This document shows positions 1 to 9,353 of a stretch of DNA of 64,000 bases, piece by piece. The notes beneath the pieces are model-generated. The model saw only the letters and a program-made list of their open reading frames with translations. It was not told the DNA's origin and did no database searches. Position 1 is the first letter of the stretch; every line of letters begins with the position of its first letter. The translations under genes were made by a program, and so were the position numbers. This DNA is from Bacteroidota bacterium (GTDB lineage Bacteria > Bacteroidota > Bacteroidia > Flavobacteriales > Flavobacteriaceae). Location of the stretch: NCBI GenBank assembly GCA_018829465.1, contig JAHJTN010000005.1:496001-560000 (forward strand), given 5' to 3'.

Positions 1-1
1 C

Positions 2-655
2 AAAGCAGACGGCGTAGCCGATTACAAAAAATGTGTCGAAATATCTACAAAAGCGTCCATTCGAGAAATGGTCTTACCCGGCGTTTTAGCCGTTGCCACA
101 CCCGTTTTGGTTGGTTTTATCGGCGGTGCCGAAATGTTGGGTGGGCTTTTGGCCGGCGTCACAGTAACCGGCGTGCTGATGGCTATTTTCCAATCCAATG
201 CCGGTGGTGCTTGGGACAATGCTAAAAAAATGTTTGAAGGCGGCGTTGAAATCCAAGGTAAGATGTACTACAAAGGTTCCGAACCACACAAAGCAGCCGT
301 GGTAGGCGACACCGTGGGCGATCCTTTTAAAGACACTTCCGGTCCTTCGCTCAACATACTGTTGAAACTGATGTCTGTGGTGGCATTGGTCATTGCGCCT
401 TCTATTGCACAAATTCCCAGTACAACCGGATCTGTAAATCCGGTTGAAGAAAAAGTACAAATACGCATGAACACTTCAGACGAATTGACCACGGCTATAG
501 TCACCATTACATCTGTAGAAAATGGCGTTCAACAAGTAGTAGAAAAAGTTTTTGAAGGGACTACTGCCGAAGTGACAGCCCAATTAAAACCTTATAGAGA
601 CAATTCTTCTATTGTGTCTGTAAATGTTTCAAAAACTAAGGAACGTAAAGAATAG
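2..655 (+). CDS. hppA: Membrane-bound proton/sodium-pumping pyrophosphatase, C-terminal part (cut by window edge)
   Basis: Last 217 codons of an inner-membrane pyrophosphatase, which couples hydrolysis of pyrophosphate to export of H+ or Na+. The reading frame is open from base 2. Visible are family segments [49 protein letters not shown] and the last membrane helix ending VIAPSIAQ. The residues that separate K+-dependent from K+-independent types lie upstream of the window. After the last helix there is an unusual tail of about 80 residues with a beta-rich look and a charged end (SKTKERKE); in the 16-helix family fold it would be extracytoplasmic. A strong terminator follows. Confidence 0.95.
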   Translation, partial: KADGVADYKKCVEISTKASIREMVLPGVLAVATPVLVGFIGGAEMLGGLLAGVTVTGVLMAIFQSNAGGAWDNAKKMFEGGVEIQGKMYYKGSEPHKAAVVGDTVGDPFKDTSGPSLNILLKLMSVVALVIAPSIAQIPSTTGSVNPVEEKVQIRMNTSDELTTAIVTITSVENGVQQVVEKVFEGTTAEVTAQLKPYRDNSSIVSVNVSKTKERKE

Positions 656-675
656 TTTATACATTCTAATTTTAA

Positions 676-709
676 ACAAAAACCTCGTTTTAAAAGCGGG
701 GTTTTTTGT
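676..709 (+). terminator. Rho-independent terminator of hppA
   Basis: The arms AAAACCTCG and CGGGGTTTT pair with one T-G wobble around a short A/T loop, and a T run follows. It begins about 20 bases after the hppA stop codon. Confidence 0.8.
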
Positions 710-805
710 TTAATCAATAGGCTGATTGGGCCTTTTATATCATTGTGGCGGTCTAAACTGAGTTTGGTTCACCGTTTATGCGCAAACAGTCCAATATTCA
801 CACTT

Positions 806-880
806 GTAGTCCAAGCTTCATTTTAAAGTTCTCGAAACCAACAACCTCTCGACTGCGCTCGATAAGACATTAACTTTTTT
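806..880 (+). repeat. Dispersed intergenic repeat, family A, copy 1
   Basis: Shares the block CTTCATTTTAAAG, about 20 variable bases, CTCGACTGCGCTCGA and AGACATTAAC with copies at 50650-50735 (same orientation) and 58966-59050 (inverted). The core is nearly palindromic. All three copies are outside genes. Confidence 0.75.
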
Positions 881-1097
881 GGAAACTACTTAAAATTAAC
901 CTAATACATTTGATTATTTTTCTCGGGTTTGTAAACTGTAAGATGAACAAAATTATAATTCAGCTATAGGTCGGCGGTTCACATTTGCAGGACTTTCCTT
1001 TATACTTCATCTAGTTTATAGCCTGTCATGCCTGTTTGTTTTACTTTAAAAAACGTAAATTTACCATTAAAATGATGTTTCTTTAAATGGATAAGAT

Positions 1098-2024
1098 ATG
1101 CAAATTCTAGTTTTTGGTATTGGCGGCGTTGGCGGCTATTTCGGAGGTAAATTGGCACAAGCCGGAGCCAAGGTATCCTTTGTAGCCAGAGGTCAAAATT
1201 TAAAAGCCCTTCGAGAAAATGGCTTAACGGTCAAGAGCTATCTGGGAGATTTCCGGATACCTCAGGTGGTTGTTTCGGAGAAGCTCTCAGATTTTAAAAC
1301 GCCCGATCTCGTTCTGTTGTGCACCAAATCTTGGCAGTTGGAAGCTGTAGCAAAATCACTGAAACCCATCATTCATAAAGAGACCGTTTTGTTGCCCTTG
1401 CAAAATGGCGCCAACAATTACGACAAGTTAGCGGGTGTTTTACCCAAAAGCCACGTTTTGGCCGGACTTTGTAAAATCATCAGTTTTGTGGAAGCACCCG
1501 GCGTGATTTCGCATCCTTTTTTTGAACCTGAAATCGTTTTTGGCGAGATAGACAATCAACTTTCTAAAAGGGTTATAGAAATTCAAAACTTGTTTATAGA
1601 CGCAGGCATTAAAACCGTCGTACCCCAAAACATATCCTTAGCCGTTTGGCAGAAATTTTTGTATATCTGTACCGTGAGTGGCCTTGGCGGACTTACCCGC
1701 GTGCCTATTGGAACCCTGCGTTCCGATCCCTTTTTAAGAAAATTGATGATGGACACCGCTCTTGAGATCCAGCAATTGGCCAACGCAAAAAACATTCCGC
1801 TTACAGAAAGTGATGTTGAAACTATTTTCCGGATTATCGACAGCCAAGATCCGCAAACGACGGCCTCTATGCAGCGCGATATCATGGCCGAAAAACCCTC
1901 AGAATTGGATGATTTTAATGGGTATGTTACCACCGAAGGCAAAAAATTTGGCATCGAAACGCCTGCAAATTCTTTTATTTACCATTGCTTAAAACCGATG
2001 GAACAAAGAGCGCGAAAGCTATGA
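1098..2024 (+). CDS. panE: 2-dehydropantoate 2-reductase (ketopantoate reductase)
   Basis: 308 residues, usual length for the family. It reduces ketopantoate to pantoate with NADPH in the pantothenate/CoA pathway. The N-terminal Rossmann fold shows GIGGVGG at residues 7-13; LQNG lies near 101. The C-terminal helical domain begins NISLAVWQKF, with the expected catalytic Lys at 186, and the later SELDDFNG carries the conserved Glu-Asn-Gly pattern. It appears monocistronic. No other pantothenate gene is nearby, so substrate assignment rests on the family alone; some ApbA/PanE relatives act on other 2-oxo acids. Confidence 0.85.
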   Translation: MQILVFGIGGVGGYFGGKLAQAGAKVSFVARGQNLKALRENGLTVKSYLGDFRIPQVVVSEKLSDFKTPDLVLLCTKSWQLEAVAKSLKPIIHKETVLLPLQNGANNYDKLAGVLPKSHVLAGLCKIISFVEAPGVISHPFFEPEIVFGEIDNQLSKRVIEIQNLFIDAGIKTVVPQNISLAVWQKFLYICTVSGLGGLTRVPIGTLRSDPFLRKLMMDTALEIQQLANAKNIPLTESDVETIFRIIDSQDPQTTASMQRDIMAEKPSELDDFNGYVTTEGKKFGIETPANSFIYHCLKPMEQRARKL

Positions 2025-2077
2025 GGTACTAAAAAAAATCGTTTTACGTTAGTACTTTAAACTAATATGCAACTGTT

Positions 2078-2542
2078 ATGAAACCTTTGTTTTACCTCAT
2101 TTTATTGAGCTTATCTCTTGTGGGCTTTGGCCAGTCTAGAATTGGTACCAAATTTGCCTACGGTTCCGAACTCGAAAGCTTTGCCATAGGCGGAAAAGCT
2201 ACTTTTGGCTTAGACAATCGATTTTCAATTTCTCCGGAAATTATGTATTTTTTTGAAAACGACAATGTCTCTGCCTTCACGCTCAACGGCGACTTGCACT
2301 ATGCGCTCAACAGCAATTGGAGCGGTTTTAAACCCTACTTAATCGGTGGGGTGAATTACACCGATTTGGATGTAAACAACAACCGATTTGATGACCGTTC
2401 AGACTCCGAATGGGGTCTCAATTTGGGTATTGGTGCCGCCTATCCCCTTTCCAGTTCCGTGCGATTTATCAGTGAAGCCAAATATGTTTTGAGTGATTTT
2501 GACCAATTGGTTGTCAGTGTCGGTTTTTTGGTAAATATGTAA
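2078..2542 (+). CDS. Small outer-membrane beta-barrel protein
   Basis: 154 residues with a clear signal peptide (hydrophobic stretch to about residue 18, ending GFGQ). The mature part alternates polar and hydrophobic residues in barrel-like strands (RFSISPEIMYFF, FKPYLIGGVNYT, GLNLGIGAAYPL) and ends in a hydrophobic strand, VSVGFLVNM. This is the layout of the porin/OMP beta-barrel families of Bacteroidota. No specific function can be assigned. It stands alone 53 bases after panE. Confidence 0.7.
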   Translation: MKPLFYLILLSLSLVGFGQSRIGTKFAYGSELESFAIGGKATFGLDNRFSISPEIMYFFENDNVSAFTLNGDLHYALNSNWSGFKPYLIGGVNYTDLDVNNNRFDDRSDSEWGLNLGIGAAYPLSSSVRFISEAKYVLSDFDQLVVSVGFLVNM

Positions 2543-2639
2543 TTGAGTGTAAATACCATTTTAAGAAATGACTAGTTGGGTGTAATTAGAACTCGCCAAG
2601 AAAAATCACCAGAAAATCAAATCATACGGATTGTTTTTG

Positions 2640-2647
2640 TATATTTG
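2640..2647 (+). promoter_or_regulatory. Candidate -7 box of the toxin-antitoxin operon
   Basis: TATATTTG matches the Bacteroidota TANNTTTG -7 element and lies 20 bases before the antitoxin ATG. No convincing -33 TTG at proper spacing. Confidence 0.4.
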
Positions 2648-2667
2648 TACGTATAAAATAAGTGATT

Positions 2668-2916
2668 ATGGACACAAAGTTGACTTTAAAGCTTAATCAA
2701 AGGATTATTGAGAAAGCCAAGGAATATGCTTCCAACAAAAAAATGAGTTTATCTCGAATTGTTGAAGCCTATTTACAATCTTTGACTACCGAAAATGACA
2801 CCTCTGGATTTGAGATTTCACCTTTCATAAAAAGCATCGCAACTGGCACTGAATTACCAGCTGATTTGGACTATAAAAAAGAGTATTCTGATTATTTAAT
2901 GAAGAAATATAAATGA
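2668..2916 (+). CDS. Antitoxin, ribbon-helix-helix type (DUF6364-like)
   Basis: 82 residues. The N-terminal half (DTKLTLKLNQRIIEKAKEYA, then KKMSLSRIVEAYLQSL) is a classic ribbon-helix-helix DNA-binding unit. The C-terminal half (TGTELPADLDYKKEYSDYL) is the flexible toxin-binding tail typical of antitoxins paired with PIN toxins. ATG at 2668 is preferred over an in-frame GTG at 2662. It overlaps the toxin gene by 4 bases (ATGA), so the two are translationally coupled. Such antitoxins normally also repress their own operon. Confidence 0.8.
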   Translation: MDTKLTLKLNQRIIEKAKEYASNKKMSLSRIVEAYLQSLTTENDTSGFEISPFIKSIATGTELPADLDYKKEYSDYLMKKYK

Positions 2917-3335
2917 GTAAAAGGATTTTTATAGACACCAATATAATGTTGGACTTTTTAGGAGAACGAAAACCTTTTTATGACCCAATTGCTAAAATTG
3001 CAACGTTAGCGGAAAAAGAAAAATTAACAATGGTTGTTTCCCCAATCTCATTTGCAACGGTAAACTATTTTCTTGCAAAATTTGAGAATCCGAAAATCGC
3101 GAGGGAAAAACTGCGAAAATTCAAAATAATTACCGAAATATGTTCTCTAGACGGGCAGACAATTGAAAAGGGACTTAATTCTTCGATAAAGGATTTTGAA
3201 GATGCTCTGCAATATTTCAGTGCAACCGAATCGAATTGTGAAATTATAATAACAAGAAATGGAAAGGACTTTAAAGAGTCGTTATTAGCTGTAATGACAG
3301 CAGACGAATTTTTAAAATCTTTGAATAAAAAATAA
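2913..3335 (+). CDS. PIN-domain toxin (VapC-like ribonuclease)
   Basis: 140 residues covering one PIN domain. PIN toxins are Mg2+-dependent RNases that cut specific RNAs when the antitoxin is degraded. Acidic active-site positions are visible: Asp8 in FIDTNIMLDFL, Glu/Asp in KDFEDALQYF, and Asp in IITRNGKDF. It follows the antitoxin with a 4-base overlap. The pair is more A/T-rich than its neighbours, which together with the flanking inverted repeats suggests recent acquisition. Confidence 0.85.
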   Translation: MSKRIFIDTNIMLDFLGERKPFYDPIAKIATLAEKEKLTMVVSPISFATVNYFLAKFENPKIAREKLRKFKIITEICSLDGQTIEKGLNSSIKDFEDALQYFSATESNCEIIITRNGKDFKESLLAVMTADEFLKSLNKK

Positions 3336-3520
3336 CTACACCCACAATGGCTATTAGAAATTGCTTATTCTCGCCAAATTCTGAAAATCCTTACTGGTTT
3401 TCATTTGGTGTGACTTGTAAAGTGCTAAACCATGCAACTACTCATACGAGCAGAGACCGGTTTACGACAAAGCCAAAGTGGGCATCTCCCGAAACCCTTG
3501 GCGTTTTAATATCTGTTTGG

Positions 3521-4090
3521 TTATTTTAGCTCAGGATACCGAAAACAACTCACCTCGTGGTCGTTCACCATGCCGGTGGCTTGCATATGCGCATAAATCA
3601 CCGTGGAACCTACAAATTTAAACCCACGTTTTTTTAAATCTTTGGACAACTTGTCTGAAATTTCGGTCGTAGCCGGTGCATTTTTGTAATTCGTCACTTT
3701 ATTGACTATGGGTTTGCCTGATACAAATTGCCAAATGTAGGTGCTAAAACTTCCAAATTCCTCTTGGATTTTCATAAAAGCCTGTGCATTATGCACCGTA
3801 GCCCTAATTTTTAATTTGTTTCGAATGATGCCCACATCATCCATCAACGTAAGCAGTTTGTGCTCATCATAGGCAGCAATTTTTTTATAATCAAATGCAT
3901 CAAAAGCCCTGCGAAAATTTTCTCTTTTGCGCAAAATAGTAATCCAGCTCAAACCCGCTTGAAAAGTTTCTAACACCAAAAACTCAAATATAGTTTCGTC
4001 ATCATAGACCGGCACGCCCCATTCTTGGTCGTGATAGGCTTCGTAAAGGGCATCGCCTCTACACCATCCGCAGCGGTTTTGTACGTTCAT
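3521..4090 (-). CDS. tag: DNA-3-methyladenine glycosylase I
   Basis: 189 residues, full length. It removes 3-methyladenine from alkylated DNA. The N-terminal RCGWC, AYHDQEWGVP and the pocket region FQAGLSWITILRKRENFR are diagnostic. Zinc ligands match the E. coli enzyme: Cys7, His20, and the C-terminal His178 and Cys182 (NDHEVSCFR). The gene lies 20 bases downstream of ggt on the same strand and may be co-transcribed with it, though no functional link is apparent. Confidence 0.95.
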   Translation of the reverse strand: MNVQNRCGWCRGDALYEAYHDQEWGVPVYDDETIFEFLVLETFQAGLSWITILRKRENFRRAFDAFDYKKIAAYDEHKLLTLMDDVGIIRNKLKIRATVHNAQAFMKIQEEFGSFSTYIWQFVSGKPIVNKVTNYKNAPATTEISDKLSKDLKKRGFKFVGSTVIYAHMQATGMVNDHEVSCFRYPELK

Positions 4091-4110
4091 AAGTTGCTGA
4101 TTTTATAAAA

Positions 4111-5799
4111 TTAATACCCGGCCGCTTGGCCGTCTTTCCTACTTTCGGAAGCTCCAAAATAAACGCCTTTATCTGCATCAAACATAATGGCTTGATAACC
4201 GCCGTAATAACCGCCAAAACCTATTTCGTGACCTTTGGAAATCAACTTTTGAATCTCGTCAAAGTCAAAACCGCTTTCTATCAATATTTTTCCTTTTCCC
4301 TGAGCCGAAAATCCTGTAACGGTTGATGAACCGGAATGTTCATAGCGGGGTGCATCTCCGGCTTCTTGCAGGTTCATACCAAAATCTATGATATTCATCA
4401 AAATTTGAACATGTCCTTGCGGCTGAAAGTCGCCACCCATCACGCCATAACTCATAAAAGGCTTACCTGCTTTGGTGACAAAAGCCGGAATAATGGTATG
4501 AAAAGGTCTTTTGCCGGGTTCGTAGGTATTGTTTTGACCTTCGGTAAGCGAAAACAATTCCCCCCTATTTTGCAGGGTAAACCCGAGTTTGGGCGGTATC
4601 ATGCCCGAGCCCATACCGCGATAGTTGCTTTGGATGAGGGAAATCATATTGCCATCTTTGTCGGCGGCCGTCATATAGATGGTTTCGCCGGCACTTATCT
4701 GCCCGGCTGTATAGGTTCGTGCCTGATTCATATCTATCTCTGCGGCTCTTTTTCGTCCGTATTCCTTAGATATAAGTTCTTGCACGGGAACTTTTGCAAA
4801 ATCCATATCTGCATAGTATTTTGCCCGGTCTTCAAAAGCAATTTTTTTGGCCTCATTGACTATATGTAGATGTGCTGCACTGCCAAAAGTGATTTTTGAA
4901 AAATCGAATGTTTCGATGATGTTGAGCATTTGGAGCGCAGCAATACCTTGTCCGTTGGGCGGCAATTCCCACACATCGTAACCGCGATAGTTTGTAGAAA
5001 CCGGCTCTACCCATTGGGACCGATGGTTTTTTAAATCATCGTATGACAAATAGCCTCCTTGAAATTTGATAAAATCTGAAATGGTTCGGGCTATTTCACC
5101 TTCATAAAAACCTTTACGTCCTTCCTTGGCCAATTTTTCATAGGTAGCTGCTAGGTATGGGTTTTTTACAATTTCGCCTTTTTGCGGAGGACGCCCATTG
5201 ATGCCGTAGGTTTCGTACACGTTTGGAAAGCCTTGCGACACAAAGAACGGCAAGGTGCGTTGTTGATAAAACGCGATGAGCTCCGGAACCGGAAAGCCAT
5301 TACGGGCATAATCTATAGCCGGCTGCAAAATCTGCGTCATGGGCAATTTCCCAAACTTTTGATGGAGTTCAAACCAGCCATCCACCGCGCCGGGAACACT
5401 CACAGGCAGTGCGCCCCACGATGGAATTTTGTCGAGTCCTTTTTCCTTTAGCATGGCAAGGGTCAAGTTTTTGGGTGAACGTCCGGAAGCGTTCAGTCCG
5501 TACAGTTTTTGTGTTTTGGCATCCCAAACAATGGCAAACAGATCGCCGCCAATGCCCGAGCCGGTAGGTTCCATAAGTCCTAATGCGGCGTTGGCAGCAA
5601 TGGCTGCATCTATAGCAGTTCCGCCCTTTTTCAGTATGTCCAGGCCAATTTGTGTGGCCAGCGGATGGCTAGTGGCTACCATACCGTGTTGGGCAATGAC
5701 TTCGGAACGTGTGGCAAAATTTTTCCCGGTTAGCCTGTCTTGAGACCAAAGCGCAGATGAACTCAAATACAGAAGTAAGGACAGATAAAGCGTTTTCAT
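4111..5799 (-). CDS. ggt: Gamma-glutamyltransferase
   Basis: 562 residues with an N-terminal signal peptide (cleavage near SALWSQ), so exported to the periplasm. It hydrolyses or transfers the gamma-glutamyl group of glutathione and related peptides. The proenzyme self-cleaves before a Thr; here that is the Thr in GETIYMTAADKDGN, aligned on the invariant DKDGN. The N-terminal large-subunit motif PTGSGIGGDLF and the small-subunit GGYYGGYQAIMFD are present. Length is normal. Confidence 0.92.
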   Translation of the reverse strand: MKTLYLSLLLYLSSSALWSQDRLTGKNFATRSEVIAQHGMVATSHPLATQIGLDILKKGGTAIDAAIAANAALGLMEPTGSGIGGDLFAIVWDAKTQKLYGLNASGRSPKNLTLAMLKEKGLDKIPSWGALPVSVPGAVDGWFELHQKFGKLPMTQILQPAIDYARNGFPVPELIAFYQQRTLPFFVSQGFPNVYETYGINGRPPQKGEIVKNPYLAATYEKLAKEGRKGFYEGEIARTISDFIKFQGGYLSYDDLKNHRSQWVEPVSTNYRGYDVWELPPNGQGIAALQMLNIIETFDFSKITFGSAAHLHIVNEAKKIAFEDRAKYYADMDFAKVPVQELISKEYGRKRAAEIDMNQARTYTAGQISAGETIYMTAADKDGNMISLIQSNYRGMGSGMIPPKLGFTLQNRGELFSLTEGQNNTYEPGKRPFHTIIPAFVTKAGKPFMSYGVMGGDFQPQGHVQILMNIIDFGMNLQEAGDAPRYEHSGSSTVTGFSAQGKGKILIESGFDFDEIQKLISKGHEIGFGGYYGGYQAIMFDADKGVYFGASESRKDGQAAGY

Positions 5800-6082
5800 T
5801 GAGGTATTATTAGGGTTATTTAATGGTCGTGTCTGTGGCGTCTGTCAGAGTAAAGTGGCGCAGTAGCTTCCTATCTGTTGGTTGATTAATCTTTTAATGC
5901 GCCCTTCACGATTTTATTTTTAAAGTTCTAAAGTTACACAATTTTGACAAAATTGATTTGTCTGTTCACCCAGCGGCAAAGTACATCCACCATCCACTTT
6001 CATATTTTAGGGTTTTAATGACACCATAAACAATCGTTTTAATAACTTTACGCAAAATTAAAACACCTTTTTAATAATCTTC

Positions 6083-6937
6083 ATGAATACATTTACGCGT
6101 CTGTTTTGTTTGTTGATAATCAACATTTGTATCGCCCAAAGTGAGCCACAAGCCTTTGAAATATACAACGCCCATGGCAAAAAAGTCAGTTATAAAAAAA
6201 TGATGCGCAACTTGGTCAAAGCGGATTTGGTGTTTTTTGGTGAAACGCACAACGACCCTATCGCGCATTGGCTACAGTTGGAAATGGCGCAGGAATTTGT
6301 ACAAAAGCGCAGATTAATTTTGGGTGCCGAGATGCTAGAATCAGACAATCAAGACGAACTGAACCAGTACTTGGAGGGTAACATTTCCGACAAAGAATTT
6401 GCCGAAACAGCTAGGCTTTGGAACAACTACAAAACAGATTACAAACCGGTGGTTGACTTTGCAAAAGCGCAGCAAATTCCATTCGTAGCCACCAATATCC
6501 CGCGCAGGTATGCTTCTTTGGTTTACAAAAACGGTCTCAAAGTGCTTGACACGATGCCGCAGCAAGAAAAACAGTGGATGGCATCGCTTCCTATTTTCTT
6601 TGACCCTTCTTTGCCGACCTATGAAGCTATTGACAAGATGGGCGGTCATGGCGGTGGGTCTTTTATGGCGGAATCACAAGCGTCAAAAGATGCAACTATG
6701 GCGCATTTTATCATAAAAAACATCAAGCCAAACCATCTTTTTTTTCATTTGAACGGTTCTTATCACACCAAAAACAGAGAAGGCATCGTATGGCATGTAC
6801 GCATCAAAAGACCTGATTTACAGATTTTAACTATCGCTACGGTTGCGCAAAAAAATATCCATACCTTAGAATCAGCATTTAAAAACGAAGCCGACTACAT
6901 CATTGTCATCCCCACAAACATGACCAAAACATATTAA
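6083..6937 (+). CDS. ChaN-like haem-binding/uptake family protein
   Basis: 284 residues with a signal peptide (to about residue 19). The motif VFFGETHNDPIAHW (residues 50-63) is the hallmark of the ChaN/Tiki superfamily (PF04187). Further family features are LGAEMLESDNQ, FVATNIPRRYA and HLNGSYHT near the end. ChaN of Campylobacter binds haem and is linked to iron uptake; the biochemical role in Bacteroidota is not settled. It is followed 11 bases later by an M20 peptidase on the same strand, probably one transcript. Confidence 0.8.
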   Translation: MNTFTRLFCLLIINICIAQSEPQAFEIYNAHGKKVSYKKMMRNLVKADLVFFGETHNDPIAHWLQLEMAQEFVQKRRLILGAEMLESDNQDELNQYLEGNISDKEFAETARLWNNYKTDYKPVVDFAKAQQIPFVATNIPRRYASLVYKNGLKVLDTMPQQEKQWMASLPIFFDPSLPTYEAIDKMGGHGGGSFMAESQASKDATMAHFIIKNIKPNHLFFHLNGSYHTKNREGIVWHVRIKRPDLQILTIATVAQKNIHTLESAFKNEADYIIVIPTNMTKTY

Positions 6938-6948
6938 ATTATAGACAT

Positions 6949-8241
6949 ATGAAACCACTGTTTGCAACCTCAATGCTCTGTTTAATTTTCAGTATGGCTT
7001 TCGGGCAAATCAATCGTACGGAGCAAAAAATTTTGGAACGTATAGACGCCAATTATGAAGAATCCCTTTCGTTTTTGGAAAAAGTAGTCAACATCAACAG
7101 TGGTTCGCTCAACATTGCGGGCGTACAAAAAGTTGGGAAAGTTTTTTCGGAAGCTTTTACGGATATTGGGTTTCAAAACACTTGGGTAGATTTGCCCGCT
7201 GAGATGAAAAGAGGCGGTCATTTGTTCTCTGAATTTTCCGAAGGAAAAATCAAAGGTAAACGTCTGTTGTTGATTGGGCATTTGGATACGGTTTTTGAAG
7301 AAGACAGCCCTTTCCAAACATTTAGGCGTTCGGGCGACACCCTTTTTGGTCCGGGTGTTGCAGACATGAAAGGCGGTGATGTGGTTATTTTATATGCCCT
7401 CAAAGCCTTACAAGAAGCGGGTGCCTTGAAAAATGCACAAATCATAGTATCGCTTATAGGCGATGAAGAAAAAACCGGCGACCCGCAGGAAGTTTCCCGA
7501 AAATCCCTCGTAGATGCTGCCAAAAGAAGCGATATTGCTTTAGGTTTTGAAGGGGCCACAGGTTTTAACTACGCTACTATTGCCCGCCGAGGAACTGCAT
7601 CTTGGTCGTTGGAAACAACGGGCGTGCGCGCACATTCGGCAGGTGTATTCAGACCCAATACAGGAGCGGGAGCTATTTACGAGGCATCGCGCATATTGAC
7701 AGCTTTTTACGAAGAGCTCCAAGAAGAATATTTGACCTACAACCCGGGTCTGATACTAGGTGGTTCGTTGGTGGATGTCGCCGATGACCACAGCAAAGGA
7801 AGTGCTGCCGGAAAAACCAATGTGGTGTCGCCATACACTTTTGTGAAAGGCGACCTGCGTTTTTTGACGCCCGAACAGATGGAAAACGCCAAAGCAAAAA
7901 TGGAAGCGATTGTTTCTCGTCATCTTCCCAAAACGGATGCGACTTTTACTTTCGAACCCGGCTATCCGTCTATGCCGCCCACAGCGGGCAATATGGCTGT
8001 GCTTCAAAAACTCAGCAAAGTAAGTGTAGATCTGGGCCAAGGCGAAGTTTTGCCTTTTGATCCGGGGAGGCGTGGTGCCGGAGATATTTCTTTCGTAGCC
8101 GCCTACGTGGATGCGCTTGACGGATTGGGCGTGGAAGGCGAAGGCGCGCACACCCTTTCGGAGTGGATGGATTTAAAAACATTTAAGAGTTTTACCCAAC
8201 GTGCGGCTTTGTTGATTTACCGCTTAATCCATGAAAAATAA
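6949..8241 (+). CDS. Secreted M20-family metallopeptidase (glutamate carboxypeptidase-like)
   Basis: 430 residues with a signal peptide ending SMAFGQ. Two-zinc M20 signature: His111-Asp113 in IGHLDTVFE, bridging Asp139 in GPGVADMKGG, catalytic Glu173 and ligand Glu174 in GDEEKTG, and a late His in GEGAHTLSEWMD. The dimerisation insert lies between about residues 210 and 320. It resembles carboxypeptidase G2 types that remove C-terminal residues from peptides or folates; substrate unknown. Likely co-transcribed with the ChaN-like gene. Confidence 0.85.
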   Translation: MKPLFATSMLCLIFSMAFGQINRTEQKILERIDANYEESLSFLEKVVNINSGSLNIAGVQKVGKVFSEAFTDIGFQNTWVDLPAEMKRGGHLFSEFSEGKIKGKRLLLIGHLDTVFEEDSPFQTFRRSGDTLFGPGVADMKGGDVVILYALKALQEAGALKNAQIIVSLIGDEEKTGDPQEVSRKSLVDAAKRSDIALGFEGATGFNYATIARRGTASWSLETTGVRAHSAGVFRPNTGAGAIYEASRILTAFYEELQEEYLTYNPGLILGGSLVDVADDHSKGSAAGKTNVVSPYTFVKGDLRFLTPEQMENAKAKMEAIVSRHLPKTDATFTFEPGYPSMPPTAGNMAVLQKLSKVSVDLGQGEVLPFDPGRRGAGDISFVAAYVDALDGLGVEGEGAHTLSEWMDLKTFKSFTQRAALLIYRLIHEK

Positions 8242-8345
8242 GACAGGTTCATCACAATTCACCTAAAAATTCCGGCAAAGCGTTCAACGCAGTTTTTAAA
8301 ACAAAGCTTAAAAGGCATTTTTTAAGGATGTAAATCTGAACAACA

Positions 8346-9245
8346 TCAAGCATCTACAGACATCGTTGTTTCCTTTTTCTTTTTGTGCGTCATATATACA
8401 CCGATAAGGACAATACAGCCACCAAAAATTTGAACGGCGCTGAGCGATTCGCCATCTAAAGTGCCCAAAAAAACAGATACGACAGGCATCATATATGTCA
8501 CCGAAGCGGCGAACACGGGTGATGAAACTTGTATGAGCCTGTTGAAGAGAATTTTGCCCACACCTGTACCAAAGACCGCCAAAACACTGATAGACAACAG
8601 CGACCATTTGAGTTGACTTTGCTCAAAATCCAATCCGAAGAAGCCTGAGAAAAACAAGATGATGGCCGTGGGAAAAATTAAAAAAATAAAATTCCACGTA
8701 GCCAAGGTCAGCGGATCCATGTCGTGCAAGTATTTTTTAATGATATTGACATCCGTGGCATAGCAAGTCGATGCCATAACCACGAGCAAAGAATACCCTA
8801 AGGCACCCATGTCTTGCAGGTTGCTTCCTCCCATAATCAGCAAAACAGCACCGGCCAAACCCACAAAAACCCCTGCAATTTGACGCTTTTGAAAGCTGAC
8901 ACCAAAGACGAACAGACCAAGCAGCAATGCACTCAAAGGCGTAAGCGAATTGAGAATAGAGGCGATGGAGCTGTTGATTTTGGTCTGAGCAAAGGCAAAA
9001 AGAAATGTAGGGATAAAGACACCGACCAACGAAGACAAGACAACATACCTTAACTGGTGTTTTTTGATTTTATGAATTCGCCGAACCCCGACGATTAATA
9101 GAAAACCGGCTGAAATGAGTATGCGAAGTGCCCCCAATTGAACAGGCGTAAGCGCCAGCAATCCTTTTTTGATGAGAATGAAAGAACTTCCCCAAACCAA
9201 AGACAAAAAAATCAGAACTATCCATTTAGATTCGGGCTGCTTCAT
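8346..9245 (-). CDS. EamA/DMT-superfamily transporter
   Basis: 299 residues made of about ten hydrophobic helices arranged as two repeated EamA units, with LVWGSSFILIKKGLLAL at the start of the first. This inner-membrane family exports or imports small metabolites and amino acids. The tail is cytoplasmic and basic (YMTHKKKKETTMS). Substrate cannot be inferred. Single gene, divergent from the beta-propeller gene that follows. Confidence 0.85.
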   Translation of the reverse strand: MKQPESKWIVLIFLSLVWGSSFILIKKGLLALTPVQLGALRILISAGFLLIVGVRRIHKIKKHQLRYVVLSSLVGVFIPTFLFAFAQTKINSSIASILNSLTPLSALLLGLFVFGVSFQKRQIAGVFVGLAGAVLLIMGGSNLQDMGALGYSLLVVMASTCYATDVNIIKKYLHDMDPLTLATWNFIFLIFPTAIILFFSGFFGLDFEQSQLKWSLLSISVLAVFGTGVGKILFNRLIQVSSPVFAASVTYMMPVVSVFLGTLDGESLSAVQIFGGCIVLIGVYMTHKKKKETTMSVDA

Positions 9246-9353
9246 GTTTTTTTTGACAAAAATCGGGTTTTCTGAAGTCTAAATTGAAAAAAATATGATT
9301 AATTTTAAATACAAAAACGCTGAACTGTATTTAACAAACCCTGCGTGAAAAAC

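Larger units (their letters stand above)
656..1097. other. 442-base intergenic region between hppA and panE
   Basis: Holds the hppA terminator and one copy of the dispersed CTCGACTGCGCTCGA repeat. The remainder is A/T-rich. No open reading frame, RNA gene or clear promoter was recognised. Confidence 0.6.
2577..3345. other. Toxin-antitoxin cassette bounded by short inverted repeats
   Basis: The 12-mer TGGGTGTAATTA (2577-2588) recurs inverted as TAACTACACCCA (3334-3345) with one mismatch. The two copies lie just outside the antitoxin-toxin pair. No transposase or target duplication is visible, so the boundary meaning is unproven. Confidence 0.35.

Noticed and set aside
3347-3529. 60-codon plus-strand frame after the PIN toxin
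   Set aside because: No recognisable domain, no promoter, unusual composition; ends inside the tag gene.
4336-4869. 177-codon frame antisense to ggt
   Set aside because: Shadow of the ggt coding frame; no domain or start signal.
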